From a bacterium (GTDB lineage: Bacteria > Krumholzibacteriota > Krumholzibacteriia > LZORAL124-64-63), in the NCBI GenBank assembly GCA_016703265.1, contig JADJCK010000011.1:62001-126000 (forward strand): a DNA stretch of 64,000 nt, written 5' to 3'. The notes under the pieces were generated by a model. The model did not search any database, was not told where the DNA came from, and saw only the letters and a program-made list of their open reading frames with translations. Each line of letters opens with the position of its first letter. The first letter of the stretch is position 1. Below, in pieces: positions 53,061 to 62,102 of the stretch. The position numbers and the translations under genes were made by a program.

Positions 53061-53729
53061 TCAGTGCGCACCCGCGAACAGTTTTTCGCCCGCCTCCACC
53101 GCGAAGTCGAGCGTGTTGTCGCGCGGCGGCAGCGTGCAGTTGAAGGCCTCGGCGTTGTAGTCGCACAGCGGGTTGTAGGCGTAGTTGAAGTCGACTTCGA
53201 CCAGGCCGTCGGCATCGACCTTCAGGTCCAGGTAGCGACCGCCGCCGTAGGTGTCCTTGCCGGTCGTGGCGTCGAAGAAAGGCAGCCACAGGTAGTCGCC
53301 CGAGGCCGTGTCGGCAGGCCCGAACACGCCGAGGCGGTGCACCTTGCCGGCATGCGTGAAAGCGACCGAACCCTTGCGCACGTACTGCACCTGTTCGCCC
53401 TTGCGCTTGGTGAGCGTCACGGTGTCGGTCTTGGGTTCGGCCACCAGCGGCACGCGGAAGCGCAGCTCCGGCTTCGGGAAGTAGTAGTTGAGGCCCTCGA
53501 ACGTCGGCAGCTTGTCCGCCGGCAGCGGCGTGCGCGCCGGGTCGGCGAACTCCTCGTTCTTGTCGATGCGCATCTCGACCAGGGCGATCTCCCAGGCTTC
53601 GTGCGCCGCGGTGTCCATGACGAGGGCCCCGGGCGCATCGGCCTGCGAACCGCAACCGGTCAGCGGGAAGGAAGACACGGCGAGCATCACCGTCAGGATG
53701 AATACGGGCAGCGGACGTCCGGAGGGCAT
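53061..53729 (-). CDS. DUF1684 lipoprotein
   Basis: 222 residues. Lipobox LTGC in the signal. The conserved DUF1684 pattern is clear: RIDKNEEFADP, FEGLNYYFPKPELRFRVPL, YLWLPFFDATTGKDTYGGGRYLDLKV and VDFNYAYNPLCDYNAEAFNCTLPPRDNTLDFAVEAGEK. The function of the family is unknown. The ATG at 53729 has GAGGA 6 bases before it. An ATG six bases upstream abuts the ribosome site and is less likely. Confidence 0.88.
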   Translation of the reverse strand: MPSGRPLPVFILTVMLAVSSFPLTGCGSQADAPGALVMDTAAHEAWEIALVEMRIDKNEEFADPARTPLPADKLPTFEGLNYYFPKPELRFRVPLVAEPKTDTVTLTKRKGEQVQYVRKGSVAFTHAGKVHRLGVFGPADTASGDYLWLPFFDATTGKDTYGGGRYLDLKVDADGLVEVDFNYAYNPLCDYNAEAFNCTLPPRDNTLDFAVEAGEKLFAGAH

Positions 53730-53813
53730 CGGCATTCCTCGATGGATGGGGGTACGGGTCCAAGATGTCCAGTTCCCAGAGGAGGGCTCCAGCCATGATA
53801 GCATCAACGGGTT

Positions 53814-53829
53814 CGGGTTTCAAAACCCG
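53814..53829. promoter_or_regulatory. Palindrome between divergent genes
   Basis: CGGGTTT and AAACCCG are perfect 7-base arms around CA, lying between the start of the DUF1684 gene (53729, minus) and the GT-C-like gene (53877, plus). It could be an operator or a small hairpin. Confidence 0.4.
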
Positions 53830-53876
53830 ACGCCAGCGGTTACCATGCGCGGCGAACCGCCCCGACCGGAGCCGCC

Positions 53877-55751
53877 GTGACCAGCGACCAGATTCCCGCA
53901 AATCCCGATCCCGGGCCCGCTCCCGCGGGGAACCCGACGCCAGCCACGGCGCCGGCTGCGAGTCGTGCCTGGCGCGACCGCGCCGGTCTGTGGCCTGCCC
54001 TGGCCGCTGCCCTGGCAGCCATTCTGGGGCACCTGCCCGTGCTGGGCGCCTGGTGGTGCCGCGACGACTGGGGACTGCTGGCGCGCGCCGCCGGACTGCT
54101 CGAAAGCGCTCCCGGGTTCCCCGCCCGCTGGCTGAGCCAGCACGCGTACTGGCAGGCCACGTGGCCGCTGTTCGGCCTGGAGCCGGCGCCGCACGCAGTC
54201 ATCCGCCTGGCGCTGCACGCCGCCGCGTCGCTGCTGGTGGTGCGACTGGGCCGTCGCGGCGGGCTGGCCCCGACTGCCGCCGCCGTCGCCGGCTTCCTCT
54301 TTGCCGCCTCGCCGCTGGCCTTCACGCCACTCTACTGGGCCGCCGGCATCCAGGAACTGCTGGCCGCCACCCTGGCGCTGCTGGCGGTCGATCGCTGGCT
54401 CGCCGCACGCGAGGGCGGTCGTCGCGAGATCGCGGTCGCGACACTGGCGGCCGTCGGATCCCTGCTCGCCAAGGAAGCCGGGCTCGGACTCGGCCTGTTG
54501 CTCGGCGCATTCCTGGCGGCGGGGGCCGGGCCGCGCCGCACCGAACGCCCGTCGGCGATCGTGGCGCTGGCGGTGATGCTGGCGGCAGCCGGCGGGGCCG
54601 CGGTGCTGGCCTGGCGGCATTTCGACAGCAGCGTGGGCGCGCCGTACGAGACGGGCTCTGTCGGCGGCGCCCTGCTGAACCTCGCGTTCGCGGCGCGCTG
54701 GCTGGCCCTGCCCGGCCCGCTGGTCGACGCGACACCGTCGTGGGCAGCGGTCGCGCTCGGCGGCGCCCTGCTCGCGGCCTGGGCCGTGTGGGGAGTCATC
54801 GCCTGGCGGCGCGGACGGCGCCTGGTCCTGGCGTCCCTGGCCGGTTCGCTGCTGGCGCTGGCACCGGTGCTGCCGCTCAAGCACCACCTGGCGCCCTACA
54901 TGGCCTACCTGGCCGTTGCCGGCTGGGCGCTGTTGCTGGCCACCCTGCTGCCGCAGCGCCTGCCCCGCCCCCGCGCCGCCATCGTGGCGGGCCTGGTCGC
55001 CTGCATCGCCTGGGGTCTGTTCACCACGCGCACCGTGCTCACGCGTCGCAATGAACTGGGGCTTCCCGCCGATGACATCGTGCGCGCCACCAGCCTGTCG
55101 TGGGAAGCGCGCAGCGTCCTGCGCGGCGTGGACGGCATGGGCGGCGGCCAAGCTGTGCGGCAGGTCGCCCTGCTGCAGGTGCCGGCCGGGCCGGGCGCGC
55201 TGGAACACGCGCAGCGCTACGGCGAACGCTGGGCCGGCCGCACCGACCTGCACGAAGCGCTGGGCGGCGACCTGGGCCCGCGGCTGATGGTGCCCGCCGG
55301 CGTGCAGGTGCGCTGGCTCAACGGACTGGTCACTGCGCCCGACAGCGCGCTGGTGCTCGTCGAGACCGGCACCGGCCTGCGCCCGTGGGGACGCACCGGC
55401 CAGGCAGCGCTCTATGCCGCCCTGACCGACGTGGGCCTCGGCAATTTCGAGCGCGCACGCGCGCATATCCTGCGCGCCGCCGGCCTGGGCGGCCGCGCGA
55501 TGGGCTTCGCCTGCGACGAAGGCCTGCTGCCGATCCCGCTGGCGCTCGTGATGCAGCAGAACGAACCGTTCATCGACTGGACGGTGGGCCTGCTGGCGAC
55601 CGGTTCATCGAGGATCGAGGTCGGCGGCATCCAGGACATCTACTTCAACCTGCTCTGCGCCTGCACGGGGCGCAGCGTGGAGGAACTGACCCGGGGCAGC
55701 CGCGTGCTGCTGCCGGGCGATCCGCCCGCGGCCGACGCGCCGCGGGACTGA
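53877..55751 (+). CDS. Polytopic membrane protein, GT-C glycosyltransferase-like
   Basis: 624 residues with a GTG start; GGAG is 5 bases upstream. About ten membrane helices follow a Pro/Ala-rich N-terminal tail. The first extracytoplasmic loop has WWCRDDWGLLARAA, an acidic DD pair in the place where GT-C enzymes such as PMT/ArnT carry catalytic Asp. From about 430 there is a soluble C-terminal domain (VALLQVPAGPGALEHAQRYGERW). It probably uses a lipid-linked sugar. It is 10 bases upstream of the MscS gene. Confidence 0.65.
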   Translation: MTSDQIPANPDPGPAPAGNPTPATAPAASRAWRDRAGLWPALAAALAAILGHLPVLGAWWCRDDWGLLARAAGLLESAPGFPARWLSQHAYWQATWPLFGLEPAPHAVIRLALHAAASLLVVRLGRRGGLAPTAAAVAGFLFAASPLAFTPLYWAAGIQELLAATLALLAVDRWLAAREGGRREIAVATLAAVGSLLAKEAGLGLGLLLGAFLAAGAGPRRTERPSAIVALAVMLAAAGGAAVLAWRHFDSSVGAPYETGSVGGALLNLAFAARWLALPGPLVDATPSWAAVALGGALLAAWAVWGVIAWRRGRRLVLASLAGSLLALAPVLPLKHHLAPYMAYLAVAGWALLLATLLPQRLPRPRAAIVAGLVACIAWGLFTTRTVLTRRNELGLPADDIVRATSLSWEARSVLRGVDGMGGGQAVRQVALLQVPAGPGALEHAQRYGERWAGRTDLHEALGGDLGPRLMVPAGVQVRWLNGLVTAPDSALVLVETGTGLRPWGRTGQAALYAALTDVGLGNFERARAHILRAAGLGGRAMGFACDEGLLPIPLALVMQQNEPFIDWTVGLLATGSSRIEVGGIQDIYFNLLCACTGRSVEELTRGSRVLLPGDPPAADAPRD

Positions 55752-55761
55752 GGGGCTCCCG

Positions 55762-56868
55762 ATGGGCGACTTCCTGCAGCAGACCGCCGGACCGTGGACC
55801 ATGTACCAGGTCTCGATCGGCTTCCTCCTGGCCGCTTTCGGCTTCATCGCGCGGCTGGTGCTCGGCTATGTGGCCAGCCACCAGCTGGCGAAGTTCACGG
55901 CGCGCACCGAATCACGCGCCGACGACCTGGCCGTCGAGGCCATCGTCAAGCCGCTGGGCGCCATCCTGCCGCTGGCCGGCGTGTTCCTCGGCATCCGCTA
56001 CCTGGTCTCGCTGCAGCCGGAGTGGACGTGGCTCGCGACCCTCGACCGCCTGTTCCGCATCGTCTCCATCCTGCTGGTGACCTGGATGGCGTTCCGCCTG
56101 GCCGACGCCGGCGCCACGCTTCTGAGCGAGATGTCGGCCCGCACCGAATCGAAGCTGGACGACCAGCTCGTGCCGCTGGCCCGCAAGGGCGGCAAGGTGT
56201 TCATCGCCGTGCTCGGGCTCCTGCTGGTGGCGCAGAACCTGGGCTATTCGGTGTCGGGCCTGCTGGCCGGCCTCGGCATCGGCGGCCTGGCCCTGGCAAT
56301 GGCGGCGAAGGACACGCTGGCCAACCTGTTCGGCTCGCTGATGATCATGCTCGACCGGCCCTTCCACGTGGGCGACGTGATCACGTTCTCCGGCGGCGAA
56401 GGCGTGGTCGAGGAGATCGGCATGCGCTCGACGCGCGTGCGCACTGCCGGCAAGACGGTGGTCTCGATCCCGAACCAGAACCTGGCCAACGCCACGGTGG
56501 AGAACCAGAGCCTGATGCCGCGCCGCCGCATCAAGTTCACGATCGGCATCACCTACGACGCTACCGCCGCGCAGATGCAGGAACTCGTGGAACGCATCGA
56601 GGCGCTGCTGCGCGGCAACCCGGACGTCGATCCCGAGCAGCTCATCGTCCGCTTCACGGAGTTCGGCGCCTCGAGCCTGGATATCATGGTGCAGTACTTC
56701 ACGGTGACCACTGAATACCCGCGCAGTCTCGAGGTGCGCCAGCAGGTCAACCTGGCGCTGATGCAGCTGATTGAGGAGATGGGCCTGCAGTTCGCGTACC
56801 CGACCCGGACCGTGCACCTGCTGGGCGGGGCCGGCGAAGGGCGCCCGCAGGCTGCCGGTGAGGCCTAG
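55762..56868 (+). CDS. Small-conductance mechanosensitive channel (MscS family)
   Basis: 368 residues. Three to four N-terminal helices precede the pore helix VSGLLAGLGIGGLALAMAAKDTLANLFGSLMIMLDRPFHVGD. This helix carries the Gly/Ala-rich packing of MscS. The beta domain has VVEEIGMRSTRVRTAGKTVVSIPNQNL and the C-terminal alpha/beta part ends near 350. It opens under membrane tension to release solutes. It is the second gene of a two-gene operon. Confidence 0.93.
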   Translation: MGDFLQQTAGPWTMYQVSIGFLLAAFGFIARLVLGYVASHQLAKFTARTESRADDLAVEAIVKPLGAILPLAGVFLGIRYLVSLQPEWTWLATLDRLFRIVSILLVTWMAFRLADAGATLLSEMSARTESKLDDQLVPLARKGGKVFIAVLGLLLVAQNLGYSVSGLLAGLGIGGLALAMAAKDTLANLFGSLMIMLDRPFHVGDVITFSGGEGVVEEIGMRSTRVRTAGKTVVSIPNQNLANATVENQSLMPRRRIKFTIGITYDATAAQMQELVERIEALLRGNPDVDPEQLIVRFTEFGASSLDIMVQYFTVTTEYPRSLEVRQQVNLALMQLIEEMGLQFAYPTRTVHLLGGAGEGRPQAAGEA

Positions 56869-57006
56869 GCAGGGCCTTTCGGTATTTTCGCGACCCGCTG
56901 CATCCCGAACGCGCCGCCGTCGTATATACTCCTTTCCCCTGACCGCCGGGCGGGCCCGCCGCGCCGCCCGGGCCGGACCGCGAACCACCAGCCCGGAGCG
57001 CACGCC

Positions 57007-58158
57007 ATGACCCTGTCGCGACGCGATTTCCTGAAGACCTCGGCCCTGGTCGGCGCCACCGCCGCGGCCGCCGGCGCCCTGAATCCCTCGCCCGCCCGCG
57101 CCGACTTCACCGCCCTGCGCAGCAAGCGCCCGCTGAAGATCCTGATCCTGGGCGGCACGGCCTTCCTGGGGCCGTCGGTGATCCACGAGGCGCGCGCCCG
57201 CGGCCACGAGATCACACTCTTCAACCGCGGCCGCACCAACGCCGACATGTTCCCCGACCTCGAGAAGCTGCTGGGCGATCGCGACGGCAACCTGGAATCG
57301 CTCAAGGGCCGGAAGTGGGATGTGTGCCTGGACAACAGCGGCTACATCCCGCGCATGGTGAAGGACTCGGCGGAACTGCTGGGGCCGAACATCGGCCAGT
57401 ACGTGTTCATCTCGTCGATCTCGGTGTATGCCGACTTCTCGCAGCGCGGGCTGAACGAGAAGTCGCCGGTGGCCGTCGTCACCGACGAGCAGCTCGCCGC
57501 CGCCAAGACGCAGAAGGACATCACCGGCGAGAACTACGGGGCCCTGAAGGCGCTGTGCGAACAGGCCGCCGAGAAGGCCTGCCCCGGCCGCACGTGCGTG
57601 ATCCGGCCGGGACTCATCGTGGGGCCGATGGATCGCACCGACCGCTTCACCTACTGGCCCGTGCGCGTGGCGCGCGGCGGCGAGGTGCTGGCCCCGGGCA
57701 CGCCGGACACGGTGACCCAGGTGATCGACGTGCGCGACCTGGCCGAGTTCGTGGTGCGCTGCCTGGAGCAGAAGACGATGGGCGTCTACAACGCCACCAG
57801 CGCACCCGGCGAGCTGACCATGGGCGAGCTGCTCGAGAGCTGCAAGAGGGTCTCGGGTTCCAATGCCACCTTCACCTGGGCGGACGCCGCCTGGCTGGAG
57901 AAGAAGGAAGTGGCGGCCTGGTCCGACATGCCGGTATGGGTGCCCCTCGAGGGCTCGGAAGCCGGCCACCCGTACATCGACGTCAGCCGCGCCATCGCGG
58001 CGGGGATGGTCTACCGGCCGATCAGCGAGACGGTGCGCGGAACGCTCGACTGGTGGGCCACGGTGCCGCAGGAGCGCAAGGATGCGCCGATGAACGCGGG
58101 GATCACGGCTGAGCGTGAGGCGGAGCTGCTGGCGGCCTGGCATGCGGAGCATCCGTAG
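57007..58158 (+). CDS. Tat-exported NAD-dependent epimerase/dehydratase-like protein
   Basis: 383 residues. The N-terminus MTLSRRDFLKTSALVGATAAAAGAL is a twin-arginine (Tat) signal. The Rossmann domain begins ILILGGTAFLGPSVI (residues 45-59), and the SDR-like YGALK motif follows (ENYGALKALCEQAAEK). Later parts match the RNA-binding-protein/epimerase (SDR_a-like) group (VIRPGLIVGPMDRTDRFTYWPVRVARGG, VIDVRDLAEFVVRC). A Tat signal implies that it folds with its cofactor in the cytoplasm before export. Confidence 0.87.
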   Translation: MTLSRRDFLKTSALVGATAAAAGALNPSPARADFTALRSKRPLKILILGGTAFLGPSVIHEARARGHEITLFNRGRTNADMFPDLEKLLGDRDGNLESLKGRKWDVCLDNSGYIPRMVKDSAELLGPNIGQYVFISSISVYADFSQRGLNEKSPVAVVTDEQLAAAKTQKDITGENYGALKALCEQAAEKACPGRTCVIRPGLIVGPMDRTDRFTYWPVRVARGGEVLAPGTPDTVTQVIDVRDLAEFVVRCLEQKTMGVYNATSAPGELTMGELLESCKRVSGSNATFTWADAAWLEKKEVAAWSDMPVWVPLEGSEAGHPYIDVSRAIAAGMVYRPISETVRGTLDWWATVPQERKDAPMNAGITAEREAELLAAWHAEHP

Positions 58159-58206
58159 GGCCTGTTAACGTGCCTTGCCCGGCGTGGGGCGCGCGGCGCG
58201 CATGGC

Positions 58207-58245
58207 GAGAGCGGCCTCGATCCAATGAGGATCGAGGCCGCTTTC
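58207..58245 (+). terminator. Strong hairpin after the epimerase gene
   Basis: AGCGGCCTCGATCC and GGATCGAGGCCGCT form a perfect 14-bp stem with loop AATGA, extended by GAG/TTC pairs with one wobble. It lies 50 bases after the epimerase stop and is followed by AGATT. Confidence 0.65.
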
Positions 58246-58446
58246 AGATTCTCGCGCAACGATGGTTGGGCCGTGGAGGATTGCCTCCCCGAGCGAGGCC
58301 CTCCGCTCGATCTCGATCCGTTCCCTTCGCCGGCTTGCACGCCAGCGCGGCACGTGCCAGAAATCACACGGCAAATCGTCCACTTTCCAGCTTGCCGCGG
58401 TGATACAATGCAGACCTCGTTCGCCGCCCAAGGGGAGAGGAACTGC

Positions 58447-59973
58447 ATGTCACAACGGAGCCGACCGCGGACGCCGCCACAAGGACGGCGTCCGGACGCG
58501 AAGAGCCCGGTTCGGGCAGCGTCCTCCACGGTTGGCGGATCGAGGCGCAGCCTGGGTCGTTTCGCCTTTCCGGTCGCCCTCGGAAGTCTGATCGCCGCCG
58601 GCCTCGTCCTGCGCTGGCTCCTGGCGGACCGCAATACCTTCCCGAACTACGACGGCGTCTTCTACATGGAACAGGCGCGAGCCCTTGTTAGCGAGGGGCG
58701 CCTGCCTTTCAGCACCTTCCCGCCGGGCTGGCCGTTGCTCTTCACCCCGATCCTGATGATTCTCGGGCTCGATGATCCGGCCGCGCCGCTGCGGGCTGCG
58801 CAGGCGCTCAATGTCGTCCTCGGGGCCGGGTTCGGCTGGCTGACGTACCTGGCGCTGGCCCGTGGATACGGGCGCTCGGTGGGACTCGCGGCGGCAGCCA
58901 TCGTGCTGTTCCTGCCCCTGTCGCTTCATCTGTCCCGGATCGAGCTTTCCGACATGTCCGGTGCCTGCGCACTGACGGGGGCCTGGCTCTTCTGGGAACG
59001 AGGTCGCCGCTGGCTAACGGGCCTGCTGCTCGGCTACGCTTACCTGATCCGTCCGGAAATGCTCCTGGTCGTCGTGGCACTGCAGGTTCACGAATGGAAG
59101 CGTACGGGCCGCATCGGGTGGCGAACCGGCTTCGGCGCCATGATCATCGTGGTTCCGTACCTGTTGTTCCTCCGGGTTGCGACCGGGCAGTGGCTGCTCA
59201 GCAGCAAGGCCGTGTTCGTGCAGGAGGCGATCGCGGGCCTTTCGTTTGCAGCACTGGCGAGCCGCACGCTCCACAACGCCGGGGTGTTCTCGGCGCGGGC
59301 CGTGCAGGTACTCGGCTGGTCGTTGGCGGCGCTGGCCATCGTGGGGCTGGTGCGGCGACCCGGTCGTTGGCTCCTCTTCCTGGTTCCCGTCACGATCATT
59401 CCGTTCTTCTCCTTCAACATGGAACCGCGCTTCTGGCTGCCCTATTTCCCGTTTCTTCTATTGGCTGCCGCAAGCGGATTCCAATCGCTTCAGCAGTGGG
59501 CCCCATCGGTTGCCCGGCGGTACGTGACGCCGGCGGTGTCTGTTCTGGTGCTCGGCAGCGTGATCGCGATCCTGGTCCGGGATTACCCGCTGGTCGCCAA
59601 CAACCAGGAAGCCTACATCGGCCTGAAGGAGGCCGGGCTGACGCTTCGTTCGCGTGTCACGCGCGATGCGGTGATCGCGTCCTACAAGCCGTACTCCAGC
59701 TTCTGGGCCTGGTGCGAATTCACGAAGATCCCGGACGGGGAATCTTTGCCTGCGATCCTTGCCGCCGTCGAGAACGCCGGCGCGCGATACCTGGTCGTCG
59801 ACGCCAAGACGGTCGGTGACAGGCGTTCCGTCCTGCAGCCACTGCTCGTACCGCCGCTGCCGGACGAGTTCTCGCGACAACTTGCCCTGGTCGGCAGATT
59901 CACGTTTCCCGACGCGCCACTGCAGAATACGGCGATCTTCCTCGTTCGGGCCAATGAAGCGATGGGCCAGTGA
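58447..59973 (+). CDS. Polytopic membrane protein, PMT/GT-C-like glycosyltransferase
   Basis: 508 residues. A basic cytoplasmic tail (MSQRSRPRTPPQGRR) is followed by about ten helices. The first large loop has NTFPNYDGVFYMEQARALVSEGRLPFSTFPPGWPLLFTPI, the D-x-x-x-Y-x-x-x-A-R-x-L pattern of GT-39/ArnT-like enzymes, which move sugars from polyprenyl phosphate. The tail domain ends in a small extracytoplasmic region (GARYLVVDAKTVGDRRSVLQ). The ATG at 58447 has AGAGGA 6 bases before it. The frame upstream is not family sequence. It stands alone. Confidence 0.72.
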   Translation: MSQRSRPRTPPQGRRPDAKSPVRAASSTVGGSRRSLGRFAFPVALGSLIAAGLVLRWLLADRNTFPNYDGVFYMEQARALVSEGRLPFSTFPPGWPLLFTPILMILGLDDPAAPLRAAQALNVVLGAGFGWLTYLALARGYGRSVGLAAAAIVLFLPLSLHLSRIELSDMSGACALTGAWLFWERGRRWLTGLLLGYAYLIRPEMLLVVVALQVHEWKRTGRIGWRTGFGAMIIVVPYLLFLRVATGQWLLSSKAVFVQEAIAGLSFAALASRTLHNAGVFSARAVQVLGWSLAALAIVGLVRRPGRWLLFLVPVTIIPFFSFNMEPRFWLPYFPFLLLAAASGFQSLQQWAPSVARRYVTPAVSVLVLGSVIAILVRDYPLVANNQEAYIGLKEAGLTLRSRVTRDAVIASYKPYSSFWAWCEFTKIPDGESLPAILAAVENAGARYLVVDAKTVGDRRSVLQPLLVPPLPDEFSRQLALVGRFTFPDAPLQNTAIFLVRANEAMGQ

Positions 59974-60040
59974 GTCCCCGATGGAGGGATGGTTCTGATG
60001 TGCGTCTGGCCCAGGGGCCGAATGTCCTGCGGACCGGTAG

Positions 60041-61882
60041 TTACCGGCCCTCGATGATCGCGAAGCGCCCCCGCGCGTAATCGAAGACGAGCCGGCGGTC
60101 GCCGAAGAATCCGCGTCCGATCGCGCCGGCCACACCGTTGACGTCATCGTTCGGCGTTCCCGGGAACTTGGTCCGCACTTCCGGATCCGCGAATCGCCGA
60201 CCGACCAGTTCGAGAAACGGAATGCGTGTCACGCGTTCGATGGTCGTTCCGGCAACGGTCTGGTTGTCGGCCAGGCCCAGGTCCGGCCCCGTCAGGAGGC
60301 CATGGTCCAGCGCGGCCTGGCTCGTGAAGCTGGCCGTGCCGGACTTGCCGGTGTCCAGAACGACGCGCGCCGCACCGGAAGCGAGTTTGATCTCCACGAC
60401 CGGCCCGCCTTCCTCCTGCAACGGCAGCCATGAGGTGCCGGCGCCGGCAAGTTCAATGGGCAGCGCATCCGGAGCGAACACGCCCAGACGCCGGCCGATG
60501 TAATCGAACTCGACCACCGCATTCGCGAACACCGGGCCGCCGATGACTCCCGCGCGGTGCTCGCCGGCAGGGCTGCTCGCGTCCGACAGGTCCGCGACCA
60601 TCACCATCAGGTCGCGCAGGACGAGTTGTCCGACCCTCAGTTCGTCCACGCGCCGGAACGAGCGCGGCCCTGCAGGGTGAAGCACCGCCAGGCCCAGCGA
60701 ATCGGCGACGGACGTGTCGAGAATGACGAACGGCGCGCCGGAGTCGATGTGGAACCAGCCGACGTCGCGGCCATTGACCTGCGGGCGAACGAAGAGATGC
60801 CCGTAGTCGGGCGCGGTCCGGCCGGCGAGGTAGGGCGCCGCGGCCTGGTCCAGGACGACGTTCGCGACGACGGGCACCAGGGGGGCGTCGGCGCCGCTGC
60901 GGACCTCGACCGTTGTCCAGTTGCGCCCGTTGCCCCGGTAACTGGTCCGGCATTGCTGCGGGAAGAAGCCGCTTGCGCAGGATCGGTAGTCGCTGAATTC
61001 GAGGCGGTACGGTTCGGCGTCCCACTCAACTTCGGCGCTGACCGGCAGCCAGGTCCGCGGATCGATGAAGATGCGGGCCGGCACCACGCCGTGTTCCCGC
61101 CGCAGGGTGAGCACGGCCAGGCCGCTGTCCGGAGCGCCCGTCGCCAGGGCCTCGAACGCGAACGGCGACTCCGGCAGGAGCCAGGCGCCACTGCGGACGA
61201 CGGCGGCCAGGAGGAGCTTCTCACCCATGCGGCGGTCGGACGAGACCCGACCAAGCGGCGCCCTCACCGTCCAGAGGCGGGAACCGTCGCTGCCGAGCTC
61301 CGGGACGCCGTCCTCCATCACGAAGATCCGGCCGCCCGGCGCTGCCCCGGCCAACCATGTCGGCTCAGCCTGTGGGTCGCCGGCCTGGGCGATCGTGAAA
61401 CCGTCGCTCGTCGCCTCCGCGGTCAGGCGCATGGCGTTGCGGACCCGGGCCAGGATCTCATCCGCCGACAGCTCGTGGGACCGATAGCGGCGCATCGACC
61501 AGGTGCCCTGCGTGAGCACCTCAGCGCCCAGGCGCACCTCCAGCGAACCGGTGATGGTGTCGCCATCGCGGGCGCCCGCCAGCGCCACCGTGGCGCCGGC
61601 CAGATCGGCCACCAGGAAGAGGCTGTCGTCGCTTGCCGTGTAGCTGCCCAGCCGCAACTCCAGCCGCCGGCTGGCGTCCCCGACGGCCAGCCGCGGGGCA
61701 CCATCGGGGGTGGTCCACTCCAGGGTCGCCATCCGCCACAGGTGCGGGGCGTTCCAGGTCCCGGACCAGGATTCGCCGGCCCGGGCGACGCTGGCGCACA
61801 GGGTGGCGACCACTAGAAGAATGAGTGTGCCCACGCACCCCTGGATGTGATGTAGCGGACGTCCGGCTCTCCTGCTGGGCAT
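60041..61882 (-). CDS. Secreted protein with two retropepsin-like aspartyl protease domains
   Basis: 613 residues. Signal (VGTLILLVVATLCASVARA), then an N-terminal part of about 330 residues with no assigned family. Two aspartic-protease-like half domains follow: VGWFHIDSGAPFVILDTSVADSLGL (D-S-G-A) and VVEIKLASGAARVVLDTGKSGTASF (D-T-G-K). Each is followed by hydrophobic strands ending IGGPVF and IGRGFFGDRRLVFDY. The layout resembles a bacterial pepsin/retropepsin relative with both catalytic Asp in one chain. GGGAG precedes the ATG at 61882. Activity is not certain. Confidence 0.8.
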   Translation of the reverse strand: MPSRRAGRPLHHIQGCVGTLILLVVATLCASVARAGESWSGTWNAPHLWRMATLEWTTPDGAPRLAVGDASRRLELRLGSYTASDDSLFLVADLAGATVALAGARDGDTITGSLEVRLGAEVLTQGTWSMRRYRSHELSADEILARVRNAMRLTAEATSDGFTIAQAGDPQAEPTWLAGAAPGGRIFVMEDGVPELGSDGSRLWTVRAPLGRVSSDRRMGEKLLLAAVVRSGAWLLPESPFAFEALATGAPDSGLAVLTLRREHGVVPARIFIDPRTWLPVSAEVEWDAEPYRLEFSDYRSCASGFFPQQCRTSYRGNGRNWTTVEVRSGADAPLVPVVANVVLDQAAAPYLAGRTAPDYGHLFVRPQVNGRDVGWFHIDSGAPFVILDTSVADSLGLAVLHPAGPRSFRRVDELRVGQLVLRDLMVMVADLSDASSPAGEHRAGVIGGPVFANAVVEFDYIGRRLGVFAPDALPIELAGAGTSWLPLQEEGGPVVEIKLASGAARVVLDTGKSGTASFTSQAALDHGLLTGPDLGLADNQTVAGTTIERVTRIPFLELVGRRFADPEVRTKFPGTPNDDVNGVAGAIGRGFFGDRRLVFDYARGRFAIIEGR

Positions 61883-62066
61883 GGCGACTCCCTGCGCTTG
61901 TCGTGTTCCGATTAGTGTTGACGGAACATGGACGGCTGGGCAGTCCGAAAAGTTCGGTGGTGGGCCGAGGGTGAAGGTGTGGCGGCTCTCGCGAAACAGG
62001 TCCCCAGATGCGCCGGCGCAACCACCACTTTGCCGTGACAGTCGCGCCGGCGCGAGGTTTGTTCTC

Positions 62067-62086
62067 CGGGCTCCCTGCGGAGCCCG
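62067..62086 (-). terminator. Hairpin after the Hcp-like gene
   Basis: CGGGCTCC and GGAGCCCG pair perfectly over 8 bases around CTGC. It lies 17 bases past the stop at 62103. There is no T-tract, so termination is not certain. Confidence 0.4.
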
Positions 62087-62102
62087 CTTCACGCCAATCG
62101 CC

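Noticed and set aside
56921..56930. A TATACT box as promoter of the epimerase gene.
   Set aside because: There is no acceptable -35 at 16-19 bases upstream, so I do not list it as a promoter.
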